Positions 6,883 to 13,850 of a stretch of DNA of 34,035 bases are shown in pieces. The stretch covers positions 1-34,035 of the IMG/VR virus record IMGVR_UViG_3300042922_000570; one strand, given 5' to 3'. A model generated the notes under the pieces. That model saw only the letters and a program-made list of their open reading frames with translations, searched no databases and was not told the DNA's origin. The translations under genes were made by a program, and so were the position numbers. The DNA comes from a virus. Numbering within the stretch: position 1 is the first letter of the stretch; each line of letters opens with the position of its first letter.

Positions 6883-8697
6883 GTGAGTAATATACTTACA
6901 ATAATCAATCAAGCTGGTGTTATTTTAGCTTATTTAAACAATTTAGAAAGTGCTAGCATCCATAAGGTTATCAATGGAGAGTATGTTTTAAACTTTGTAG
7001 CATTGATTGAACCATTAAAAACAGAATTTCTATATGATGAAGATAATCTGATTGTATATGACAATGACTATTTCAAAGTTATAACTCTGGATGATGAGCA
7101 TGATGATAATAACATGCTGAAGGTAACTGTTAGCTGTGAACATATAAGCTATGACCTTATAAATCAAACTAAGCTAACATTTACACACAATAATAGAGCT
7201 GCCATTTATGTGATGAATGATTTGCTTTTGGATAGTGGATTTACTTTTACAGGGACAGATGTAACAACAACAGCATCTATTGATATACAACGGGAAACAG
7301 ATATAAAGAGTTTATTATATCAGGTCGCAACCATATGGCAAGGTGAAATTGAATACTTCAGGAAAGACATAGCATTAAAGCAGCACCTCGGCCAGAATAG
7401 AGGTACAGATTTCCGTTTTGGAAAAAACATCGAAAATATAAGAAGATCTATTGACAAAGTTGAGGGAACTGTAAGCTATGAGATTGACATTGTACAAGGC
7501 AGTGAACTTGAAGAATTAGGCTTTTTCGATTTAGGTGATACAGTAAGAGTAGTTGATGATGCCTTAAATATAGAGATTGATATTAGAATAATCGACCTGG
7601 AGCGTGACATTGTTACAGGTATGAACGGAAAAGTAGTCTTAGGAGAACCAATAAAAGACCTTAGCACCAATTTTACAAGCATAAAAAAGACTGTGAATGC
7701 AACTTCGGACAAAGTAAATAGTGTTGTTGATGAACATGGAAAATTGATAGCAGAGAAGTTATCAGGTACATTAAATAATGCAATTGAAACTGTAGTAGGT
7801 CAAACAGGATATGTCACATTTGATAGCAGAGGTGTCTCAATACATAATCAACCTACTGAAGCAGAAAGCACATGGGTAATATTACTAACAAGTGGCGGTA
7901 TATTAATTTCTAATGCTAAAGATATTCAAGGTCAATGGGTATGGCGAACTGCAGTAACAGGCGAGAGTATTTCAGCAGATGCAATTACAACAGGAACATT
8001 AACGGCAATAAATATAAACGGTGTTACAATAACTGGCTCAACTATTGTCAGTGAAAGTGCAACTAATAAAATCACTATCGACGATGGTACTATTGTAATT
8101 TATGACAAGGTTAATGTAAAAAACCTTTTAGAAGCATCAAGCGGAAATCTTGTAGTTAACGGTTTTTTAAGGACAGGTTATACAGTAAATGCGACATCGA
8201 TTGATGATAATGGTATATCGTTTCATGATGGTTCTAATTGGGCATCGTCAATTAGTGGCGGGGTTAATATGTCGATTGATTCAGTGGGTGGTCTTAGCCT
8301 TTCAAGTGGTTTAGGAATTACCTTAAGTTCTGCTTTTATAAACGTTAGCGGAAATTTCAGCGTTAGCGGAATGAAAAATTGCAGAATTGAGACCGAACAA
8401 TTCGGCGATGTTGATTTTTCAGCCTACGAAACAGCAGAAATATATTTGGGTGACATAGGTGAAAGCGAAGTCCTGAATGGCAAATGCATTATAAATCTTG
8501 ATGAAAAGCTATTGGCGTGTACTAATACCGATATGCCTTATCAAGTGTTTTTACAGGCATATGGTGACGGTAGAGTGTACGTTACAGAACGTAACAAGAC
8601 AAGTTTTACAGTTAAAGGTGACAATATTAAATTTGGCTGGGAAGTAAAAGCAAAACGTAAAGGTTACGAAAATATTAGGTTTGGTCAACCTAAATAA
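6883..8697 (+). CDS. Tail-associated protein Tal (prophage endopeptidase-tail family)
   Basis: 604 residues. The first ~270 residues fit the Tal/endopeptidase-tail family at the tail tip, with SASIHKVINGEYVLNF near the start and FDLGDTVRVVDDALNIEID near the end of the domain. The rest is repetitive beta structure (SADAITTGTLTAININGVT; Ser/Gly-rich 450-500), like a short side fibre. The start is unclear. GTG at 6883 lies inside the AGGTGA motif and lacks its own ribosome binding site. The codon optimally spaced from that motif is ATA at 6892. Confidence 0.82.
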   Translation: MSNILTIINQAGVILAYLNNLESASIHKVINGEYVLNFVALIEPLKTEFLYDEDNLIVYDNDYFKVITLDDEHDDNNMLKVTVSCEHISYDLINQTKLTFTHNNRAAIYVMNDLLLDSGFTFTGTDVTTTASIDIQRETDIKSLLYQVATIWQGEIEYFRKDIALKQHLGQNRGTDFRFGKNIENIRRSIDKVEGTVSYEIDIVQGSELEELGFFDLGDTVRVVDDALNIEIDIRIIDLERDIVTGMNGKVVLGEPIKDLSTNFTSIKKTVNATSDKVNSVVDEHGKLIAEKLSGTLNNAIETVVGQTGYVTFDSRGVSIHNQPTEAESTWVILLTSGGILISNAKDIQGQWVWRTAVTGESISADAITTGTLTAININGVTITGSTIVSESATNKITIDDGTIVIYDKVNVKNLLEASSGNLVVNGFLRTGYTVNATSIDDNGISFHDGSNWASSISGGVNMSIDSVGGLSLSSGLGITLSSAFINVSGNFSVSGMKNCRIETEQFGDVDFSAYETAEIYLGDIGESEVLNGKCIINLDEKLLACTNTDMPYQVFLQAYGDGRVYVTERNKTSFTVKGDNIKFGWEVKAKRKGYENIRFGQPK

Positions 8698-8712
8698 TTA
8701 ATGAGGTGATTG

Positions 8713-8934
8713 ATGAATCAAGAAATTATAGTAGCTCTAATAGCTTTATTTGGAACAGCTTTGGGAACTGGCGGAGGAATAGTTGTATCAAGTAAATTAA
8801 CTAATTTCAGATTAGAACAGCTTGAAAAAAAAGTTGACAAGCATAACAGTGTGATTGAAAGAACTTATAGACTTGAGGAACAAGTGAAAGTTGCAAATCA
8901 CAGAATATCTGATTTAGAAGAAAAGGAGAAATAA
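8713..8934 (+). CDS. XhlA-like small membrane protein (lysis-associated)
   Basis: 73 residues from ATG at 8713, which is better spaced (6 nt from GAGG) than the TTG three bases earlier. One N-terminal membrane segment (IIVALIALFGTALGTGGGIVV) is followed by a coiled coil (LEQLEKKVDKHNSVIERTYR). Gram-positive phages commonly place such XhlA-like proteins just before the holin. A role in host lysis is inferred. Confidence 0.7.
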   Translation: MNQEIIVALIALFGTALGTGGGIVVSSKLTNFRLEQLEKKVDKHNSVIERTYRLEEQVKVANHRISDLEEKEK

Positions 8935-8935
8935 C

Positions 8936-9172
8936 ATGGAAGAAATAAAAGAAGGAACATTAGAAATGCTGCAACCAATTACTTTAGAACGAGAATTAAC
9001 ATTCTTACAAAGGCTTGCAAGGTTATTGAGTGTTAAAAGTTTAGTAACATTAATATTAACAGGTGTATTTGCTTATTTATCAATGACCGGTGTTATAGTA
9101 GCCGAACAGTTTCAAACAATTTTTACGGTAATAATAAGCTTTTATTTTGGAACTCAAGCAAAGAAGGAGTGA
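8936..9172 (+). CDS. Holin-like protein
   Basis: 78 residues with an amphipathic N-terminus and two hydrophobic segments (VKSLVTLILTGVFAYLSMTG and FQTIFTVIISFYFGTQ), ending in a short charged tail. It sits directly upstream of the endolysin. It probably forms the membrane lesion that releases the endolysin. ATG at 8936 follows AAAAGGAGAAATAAC. Confidence 0.72.
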   Translation: MEEIKEGTLEMLQPITLERELTFLQRLARLLSVKSLVTLILTGVFAYLSMTGVIVAEQFQTIFTVIISFYFGTQAKKE

Positions 9173-9176
9173 TGCT

Positions 9177-10442
9177 ATGACTTATTTAGTCATATTAGAT
9201 CCTGGACATGGATTGGACACTGCCGGTAAAAGAACACCATTATTTGATGATGGTACATTCATGCATGAAAATGAATTTAATCGGTCTGTAGTCAGAAAAA
9301 TTGATTATATATTAGAACAATATGAAAACATAGATGTTGTTTATACTACCACTGAAAAAAGAGAAATAGTACTTCCTGAAAGGATAGCCAGAGTTAATGA
9401 GCTTTATGAAAAAGTAAAAGGGTTATATGATAAGATTGTTTTAGTTAGCGTACATGCCAATGCTTTAACAGGTGAATGGGGCAGTCAAAACGGTACAGAA
9501 ACATATTACTATCCTACAAATCCAGTAGACAAAGCATTTGCTGAGACTATACATAAGCATTTAGTACAAGCTACAAATTTAAAGGACAGAGGAGTAATAG
9601 GAGAAAAATTCTATATAATAAAGAATGCTAAAATGACCGCCTGTCTTTGTGAATGTGCTTTCATGGACAATTTCGATGAAGCTAAATTATTAATGACTGA
9701 TGAATTTAGACAAGCTTGTGCAGCTGGTATCGTAAACGGACTAAAGGAGTATTTTGAAATTGAAATAAATGCAGAAGCAACTTATCAAGCTTACAATGAA
9801 AACATACATGAAATAGTCGGTAGTCCTGAAAAATTTGGAAGTAAGATAGTTAAAAAATCAAATAGAAAAATTGAAGAACCATTTTGTATTAATGGTAGTT
9901 TTCAATGGTGGGAAGATGCAGCAAGACAAAATCCTTATCCTACTTCAATTTTAATACAGGATGGTGTGATTTTAAGGAATGAAGCTAACCATTTGGATGA
10001 TTCTGATTCACCACAATCTGTTTATATCGTTTATAAAAACGGTGATGTTGATATGAAATTAGTTAAGTACGCAACAGATCTTGATTATAAAAATATTAAG
10101 TGTGCTGTTGGAGGAATGGGGCTAGTAAATACAGAAGATTCTAATTTCCGTTACAGTCCTGTCACAGAAGGTTTCTTTGGTAAATATGCAGATGTTTTAA
10201 GACGTTCCGATAAAACAGTGTATGGCTATAACATAAAAACTAAACAAGTTTATCTATTAGTAGTTAAAAACTGTACTATGACAGAGTTAATGAAAATTAT
10301 AACTAATAATAGTTCAGGTACTGCTTATAATTATGGTGTTATGGGCGATGGTGGAGGTTCTGTTTTTCTTAACAATGCAACTGACATGGTTGTTTATGGT
10401 GATGGTAGAACCATATATGCAATATTAGGCTTTGGACTTTAG
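9177..10442 (+). CDS. Endolysin: N-acetylmuramoyl-L-alanine amidase fused to NAGPA-like domain
   Basis: 421 residues from ATG 9177, behind AAGAAGGAG. Residues 1-195 are an Amidase_3 domain that cleaves the MurNAc-L-Ala bond of peptidoglycan. Zinc ligands are His11 (DPGHG), Glu33 (NEFNR) and His93 (SVHAN); the likely catalytic Glu159 is in CECAFMDN. Residues ~200-421 resemble the phosphodiester glycosidase (NAGPA) family: FCINGSF, ILIQDGVILRNEAN, GDGGGSVFLNN and GRTIYAILGF. This domain replaces the usual SH3b or LysM wall-binding repeats. It may cut or bind a phosphodiester-linked wall sugar (inference). Confidence 0.88.
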   Translation: MTYLVILDPGHGLDTAGKRTPLFDDGTFMHENEFNRSVVRKIDYILEQYENIDVVYTTTEKREIVLPERIARVNELYEKVKGLYDKIVLVSVHANALTGEWGSQNGTETYYYPTNPVDKAFAETIHKHLVQATNLKDRGVIGEKFYIIKNAKMTACLCECAFMDNFDEAKLLMTDEFRQACAAGIVNGLKEYFEIEINAEATYQAYNENIHEIVGSPEKFGSKIVKKSNRKIEEPFCINGSFQWWEDAARQNPYPTSILIQDGVILRNEANHLDDSDSPQSVYIVYKNGDVDMKLVKYATDLDYKNIKCAVGGMGLVNTEDSNFRYSPVTEGFFGKYADVLRRSDKTVYGYNIKTKQVYLLVVKNCTMTELMKIITNNSSGTAYNYGVMGDGGGSVFLNNATDMVVYGDGRTIYAILGFGL

Positions 10443-10484
10443 GAGGTGATCCTACATCTGTTATGCTGATGACGGCATAAATAA

Positions 10485-10511
10485 ACCGGACATTCGTGTC
10501 CGGTATTTTTT
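10485..10511 (+). terminator. Intrinsic terminator after the lysis operon
   Basis: ACCGGACA (10485-10492), TTCG loop, TGTCCGGT (10497-10504), then ATTTTTTATTTTTT. Eight perfect pairs with a stable tetraloop. It ends the rightward late transcript and overlaps the stop of the leftward gene at 10510. Confidence 0.9.
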
Positions 10512-10746
10512 ATTTTTTGTACATGTACCAGGTATTACTTTTTATTTCATATTTTAATTCGTAAATGGAACTTCCTTTGTGTTGGCACACAAAAATGAGA
10601 TTATTGTTTCCAAAACTCTTGTCTTCATAAATTTTGAGAATTTTTTCAACCATGACAGCCTGATCTTCATACCAAAATTTCACAGGCTCTATTTTTCCTT
10701 TTTCAAAAATAGCCATAACCTTAATAGGTTCATTTAAAATTTTCAT
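10510..10746 (-). CDS. Conserved hypothetical protein
   Basis: 78 residues from the ATG at 10746 (MKILNEPIKVMAIFEKGK), chosen because AGGTG lies 6 nt upstream; three further upstream codons are in frame. The pattern (IKV-A-F-KG-I-P--F--ED, then a Cys/Gln/Tyr-rich end LKYEIKSNTWYMYKK) recalls a small uncharacterised family found widely in Clostridia. A TATAAT box lies close upstream on the minus strand. Function unknown; as a leftward gene after the lysis cassette it may be expressed in the lysogen. Confidence 0.65.
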   Translation of the reverse strand: MKILNEPIKVMAIFEKGKIEPVKFWYEDQAVMVEKILKIYEDKSFGNNNLIFVCQHKGSSIYELKYEIKSNTWYMYKK

Positions 10747-10803
10747 TATCATCACCTGGTATTATAATATCATAAAATTAGAAAAATACTAGGTTTTTTT
10801 GAA

Positions 10804-10822
10804 CCTTTAAAATGCGATTTAA
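10804..10822. repeat. 19-nt exact direct repeat, copy 1 (intergenic)
   Basis: CCTTTAAAATGCGATTTAA here recurs exactly at 12308-12326 inside the FtsK-like gene; one mismatch extends the match to 22 nt. This copy lies in the 131-bp gap between two leftward genes. It could be a leftover fragment of an FtsK-like gene, or a leftward 3'-UTR segment complementary to the FtsK-like mRNA. Confidence 0.9.
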
Positions 10823-10826
10823 ACAA

Positions 10827-10880
10827 AGTTATTTTGCTTGTCGAGTGTTTATACCTGTTGATTTTTCAAAGAAAATAACT
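10827..10880 (-). other. Inverted repeat at the end of the YdjM-like gene
   Basis: AGTTATTTT (10827-10835) and AAAATAACT (10872-10880) form 9-bp arms with a 36-nt loop, overlapping the stop of the leftward gene. Possibly a 3' mRNA structure. It has no clear T-run, so termination is not certain. Confidence 0.4.
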
Positions 10881-11280
10881 AATGCAACTTATATCGTTTA
10901 TTACTAAAAGGATAAGCTAAAGGAACTCCACTTGGAGTTGTCATGTCAAAAAATATGTGAATAACGCATCCCACCATTAGACCTACTGAAATGATATTAA
11001 AACCAAAAGCAATTATTGAAGAGTAAAACAAAACTGTAATGAAAAATATACTATGTGTTAAAGTTCTATGTCCTACTTTTTTATTAATAAAATTAGAAAT
11101 TGGTTTAACCTTTTTTCCTAATTTAGATTTAGGCATATCAATATCAGGCAGCAGTCCACCAACAGGAATACACATGAAATAAACAATACTCTCAGCTAAT
11201 GTAAAATCTAACAAAACATAAATCCACCAACCTACAAATAAAGCAAATATAGTATGTTCTAACCAGTCTAGGATAATCAC
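10879..11280 (-). CDS. YdjM-like integral membrane metal-dependent hydrolase
   Basis: 133 residues with several membrane segments. Motifs typical of the YdjM/LexA-regulated membrane hydrolase family are GGLLPDIDMPKS, GHRTLTHSIFF and HIFFDMTTPSGVPLAYPF, whose Asp/His residues should bind metal. Family substrates are unknown. The usual N-terminal Thr-His motif is replaced by WLEHTIFA. The start is doubtful: GTG at 11280 lies within the AAGAAGGTG motif itself, and a stop lies just upstream, so a non-standard or later start is possible. Confidence 0.75.
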   Translation of the reverse strand: MIILDWLEHTIFALFVGWWIYVLLDFTLAESIVYFMCIPVGGLLPDIDMPKSKLGKKVKPISNFINKKVGHRTLTHSIFFITVLFYSSIIAFGFNIISVGLMVGCVIHIFFDMTTPSGVPLAYPFSNKRYKLH

Positions 11281-11391
11281 CTTCTTTTTTTAAATTAATA
11301 TGCTCATATTTGAAAAAATTTATGCACATTTTTAAAACACATTCATATATTGTGGTATGAATGAATATAAATTAAGCAAGGAGGTGTAAAA

Positions 11392-11574
11392 GTGAGAAAT
11401 TCAATTAATTTGACATTTAAAAATAATAGAGAAGAAACAGAACTATATGAATGGCTCTGTAAAAGAACTACAAATAAAAGTGGTTTTATAAAGGATTTGC
11501 TTATGAGAGAAAAAGCAAAAGAGGAAATAAAAGAAACGAAGATCATGAAAGGTTTTATAACATTAGAACAATAA
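11392..11574 (+). CDS. Ribbon-helix-helix-like DNA-binding protein
   Basis: 60 residues from GTG at 11392, behind AAGGAGGTG. The N-terminal strand NSINLTFK followed by two helices (REETELYEWLC and NKSGFIKDLLMRE) has the layout of CopG/Arc-type regulators. It is the first gene of a rightward set including a hypothetical protein, an FtsK-like ATPase and a replication-relaxation protein. It may autoregulate the set or act at the repeats upstream of the FtsK-like gene (inference). Confidence 0.6.
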   Translation: MRNSINLTFKNNREETELYEWLCKRTTNKSGFIKDLLMREKAKEEIKETKIMKGFITLEQ

Positions 11575-11577
11575 AAA

Positions 11578-11629
11578 GCTCCCCCGTCGCCGGCAAGCTA
11601 GAGGAGGAGCAAACACAGAAGTGTTTTTT
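11578..11629 (+). terminator. Stem-loop followed by weak terminator
   Basis: A GC-rich stem pairs GCTCC (11578-11582) with GGAGC (11606-11610), continued by CC/GG after one mismatch, around a GC-rich loop. Directly behind it AACAC-agaa-GTGTT (11612-11625) runs into TTTT. Together they could terminate or attenuate transcription after the ribbon-helix-helix gene. Confidence 0.55.
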
Positions 11630-11679
11630 ATATTGTAACAAAATGCCGGTAATACTTTTGTCGAATGAAGGAGGCAGAT

Positions 11680-11919
11680 ATGGGCTTATTATATAAAGCA
11701 TACCAACATATTAGTTATGATGCATTAGAGATTGCAAGAGAAAAAGGTAAAGAAGTTGTTAAACAAATGCAGAAAGAAAAACAAAATAAGAAATATCAGG
11801 AAGCAAGAGAAGGCATTGACTATAAAGCATTAGACAAACACTGGGATGATATGCTTCAGGAATGCCATGATAAGTTCAATGGTAAAATTGGAAATAAAAG
11901 CCGTACGTCACTTCGTTGA
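11680..11919 (+). CDS. Hypothetical protein
   Basis: 79 residues from ATG 11680, 5 nt behind AAGGAGG. Highly charged and helical (AREKGKEVVKQMQKEKQNKK), with no recognised domain. The last codons (SRTSLR) run into a compositionally distinct hairpin-rich stretch at about 11905-11970, so the true C-terminus may have been replaced. It lies between the ribbon-helix-helix and FtsK-like genes. Confidence 0.6.
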   Translation: MGLLYKAYQHISYDALEIAREKGKEVVKQMQKEKQNKKYQEAREGIDYKALDKHWDDMLQECHDKFNGKIGNKSRTSLR

Positions 11920-11969
11920 GCTCGCTAACGCTCACTCACTTCGTTCCTACAAGTTATAAAATAACTTGT
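11905..11969. repeat. Hairpin-rich, GC-shifted junction sequence
   Basis: TCACTTCGTT occurs twice around GAGC-tcgctaac-GCTC, then the perfect stem ACAAGTTAT-aaa-ATAACTTGT (11949-11969). Composition differs from the flanks and resembles sequences often found at plasmid or conjugative-element junctions. The strong 9-bp stem could act as a terminator or structural site. Confidence 0.55.
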
Positions 11970-11990
11970 CCTATAGTTATCATATATCGC

Positions 11991-12040
11991 AAGAACATGT
12001 TCTTTGGCCATGAACAAATCAAGGAACAAATTGCGGAACA
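11991..12040. promoter_or_regulatory. 14-bp palindrome and GAACA iterons upstream of FtsK-like gene
   Basis: AAGAACATGTTCTT (11991-12004) is a perfect palindrome. GAACA then recurs at 12012, 12024 and 12036, with an exact 12-bp period in the last three and GAACAAAT shared by two. Phased short repeats in front of a DNA-transfer gene suggest a binding array for the ribbon-helix-helix or replication-relaxation protein. Not a LexA box: the GAAC/GTTC spacing is 2, not 4. Confidence 0.55.
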
Positions 12041-12058
12041 CTTTTAAGGAGGTTTATT

Positions 12059-13255
12059 ATGTTAGAATTAATAACAATGGCTGCAGTAAGTCTTGGAGCC
12101 GGATACATTATAGATGATTATTTAAGTAGAAGAAATTGGATAGCAATTTTTAAAAGCACTGGATTAAAGATTGAAGAAAAATATCCTGAACTTAAAAAAA
12201 CAGAAAACAATAAAATCGGTAAAAGGTACATTTTTAAGGTTCCTTATGGTTTATGTTTATCAGATTTTGAAAAACGCAAAGAAGAATTAGAAATGGCTTT
12301 GCATGAGCCTTTAAAATGCGATTTAACGCACGAATACAATATAGCTATCCAAATATACCACCTAGCATATAAAAAGATTTACAAACTCATAAATAACTTG
12401 CTTAAGACTAATGATTTAGTATTTCCTATTGGCGCAACTTTAACCACAGAAGGAGAAGAAAATGTTAGTTTAGAATTTAATAGATCCAATAGTCATATGT
12501 TAGTTTGCGGAGGAACTGGAAAAGGTAAAACAGCCTTCATGCAAAATATAACAGCACAAGCAATGCTAAAGAGAAATATTGAAGTTTATATCTGCGACCT
12601 AAAGGCAACAGGATCATACAATTTATTTAAACAATGCTTAAATCTAAAGGAACTTGTTAAAAGTGATATAGAGACCATTAGGATATTAAAGAAAATTAAG
12701 AGTATCATGGAAAAACGATATAAAATATTGGATGAACATAACTTAAATGACGTTGGAGAATACAATGAAAAATTTAAAAATGGTAGAATGAACAGCATTA
12801 TATTGATTGTAGAAGAGTTTGTTATTCTAAGTAAGAATTCAATTGTTATAGATTTACTTAATATACTCTTAGCTCAGGCATCCGGTGCAGGCATTCATAT
12901 ATTTTTAACAGTTCAACGTCCTGATGCAAAGACACTAGATACCAGATTAAAAAACAACCTATCATATACAGTAGCATTCAAAGCTAAAAACTCAAGCAGT
13001 TCAGAAACCTATCTTGATAAAGGTGACTACAGAGCAGCAACAGATCTTCGCAAGCCAGGTGAAGCAATCCTGGTAAAAGATGATGAAGATATCTATTTCA
13101 AATCCTATTATTCCACCAATGAAGAAATATTAGAAATGGTAAGAAAAACATATGTAACAAAGAAAACAGAAAACAATGTTATTGAGTTAAAGCCAACTTT
13201 TCAACTTCCAAAAGTAGAGCATGTAAAAGAAGAGTTGGAGGATGATGTTTTATGA
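12059..13255 (+). CDS. FtsK/SpoIIIE-type DNA translocase (TcpA-like)
   Basis: 398 residues. P-loop ATPase with Walker A GGTGKGKT (151-158) and Walker B-like ILIVEEF (about 249-255). LAQASGAGIHIFLTVQRPDA follows, characteristic of FtsK/SpoIIIE motors and plasmid or ICE coupling proteins. One hydrophobic N-terminal segment (residues 2-18) may anchor it to the membrane. There is no C-terminal gamma domain for KOPS reading. ATG at 12059 follows AAGGAGGTTTATT. It overlaps the next gene by 4 nt (ATGA). Probably pumps double-stranded DNA; its role in a phage is unclear. Confidence 0.88.
   Translation: MLELITMAAVSLGAGYIIDDYLSRRNWIAIFKSTGLKIEEKYPELKKTENNKIGKRYIFKVPYGLCLSDFEKRKEELEMALHEPLKCDLTHEYNIAIQIYHLAYKKIYKLINNLLKTNDLVFPIGATLTTEGEENVSLEFNRSNSHMLVCGGTGKGKTAFMQNITAQAMLKRNIEVYICDLKATGSYNLFKQCLNLKELVKSDIETIRILKKIKSIMEKRYKILDEHNLNDVGEYNEKFKNGRMNSIILIVEEFVILSKNSIVIDLLNILLAQASGAGIHIFLTVQRPDAKTLDTRLKNNLSYTVAFKAKNSSSSETYLDKGDYRAATDLRKPGEAILVKDDEDIYFKSYYSTNEEILEMVRKTYVTKKTENNVIELKPTFQLPKVEHVKEELEDDVL
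12308..12326. repeat. 19-nt exact direct repeat, copy 2 (in FtsK-like gene)
   Basis: Same 19 bases as 10804-10822. Here they encode EPLKCDL (about residues 83-89) of the FtsK-like protein, upstream of its Walker A motif. Confidence 0.9.
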
Positions 13256-13764
13256 CAGAACGTGATTTGTTTATTGTAGACTTTATAGAAAAATGCCCTT
13301 GCAGCTCTGCAACGATTCATAAGTTATTTTTTAAAGGAAAAACTATGAGAATGGCAAACAAAAGGCTACATAAACTATTTGATTACGGTTACATAAACCG
13401 AACCAGAAATTCATCTTGGGAGAATTACACTTACTATCTAAACAGAAAACCGGCACAGCTCATACACTCTGATTGTATTGCAAGGTCCTATTTATGGCTA
13501 TTGGAAAAAGGTTATATAATTCATAGCTATGAAATACAAAAGCAATATAATAAAGTACGGCCAGACTTATCAGCTGACATTGAAAAGAATGGCAAAAGAG
13601 GAATGGTTGCTATTGAAGTTGAACTCTCCAATAATGATATTAAAAAGAAAATAAAACAATATGAAGAACAGGATTTATTTAAGAGTTTAATCTTAGTTAG
13701 TAATTATATAAGGACCAGTGAGATTATAAAAATATCAAATGTAAACATAAAAGAGCTGCCATAA
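13252..13764 (+). CDS. Replication-relaxation family protein
   Basis: 170 residues. An N-terminal winged-helix-like region (DLFIVDFIEKCPCSSATIHK ... RLHKLFDYGYINRTRNSS) is followed by a nuclease-like alpha/beta part (VRPDLSADIEKNGKRGMVAIEVEL). This matches the replication-relaxation family seen on Gram-positive plasmids and integrated elements, usually next to FtsK-like genes as here. Translationally coupled to the FtsK-like gene (ATGA). The stop lies inside the terminator hairpin at 13752-13778. Confidence 0.75.
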   Translation: MTERDLFIVDFIEKCPCSSATIHKLFFKGKTMRMANKRLHKLFDYGYINRTRNSSWENYTYYLNRKPAQLIHSDCIARSYLWLLEKGYIIHSYEIQKQYNKVRPDLSADIEKNGKRGMVAIEVELSNNDIKKKIKQYEEQDLFKSLILVSNYIRTSEIIKISNVNIKELP

Positions 13765-13778
13765 ATGACAGCTTTTTT
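13752..13778 (+). terminator. Intrinsic terminator, copy 1 (upstream of MBL cassette)
   Basis: AGCTGCCA (13754-13761), loop TAAA region, TGACAGCT (13766-13773), then a run of T. Eight positions pair with one C-A mismatch. It overlaps the last codons of the replication-relaxation gene. An almost identical hairpin lies at 15257-15289. Confidence 0.85.
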
Positions 13779-13788
13779 CTAATAAAAT

Positions 13789-13817
13789 TTGAAATATTTG
13801 GCATTGTAATATATAAT
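13789..13817 (+). promoter_or_regulatory. Promoter of the MBL gene
   Basis: TTGAAA (13789-13794), 17-bp spacer, TATAAT (13812-13817). Near-consensus housekeeping promoter right after a terminator, so the MBL gene has its own transcription unit, as expected for a gene expressed from the lysogen. Confidence 0.82.
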
Positions 13818-13850
13818 ATAGTCAATTTAATATTGGGAGGATATTTTCAA

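Noticed and set aside
11991-12004. Second LexA box (AAGAACATGTTCTT)
   Set aside because: GAAC and GTTC are separated by 2 bases instead of 4, so it does not fit the LexA consensus; kept only as a palindrome.
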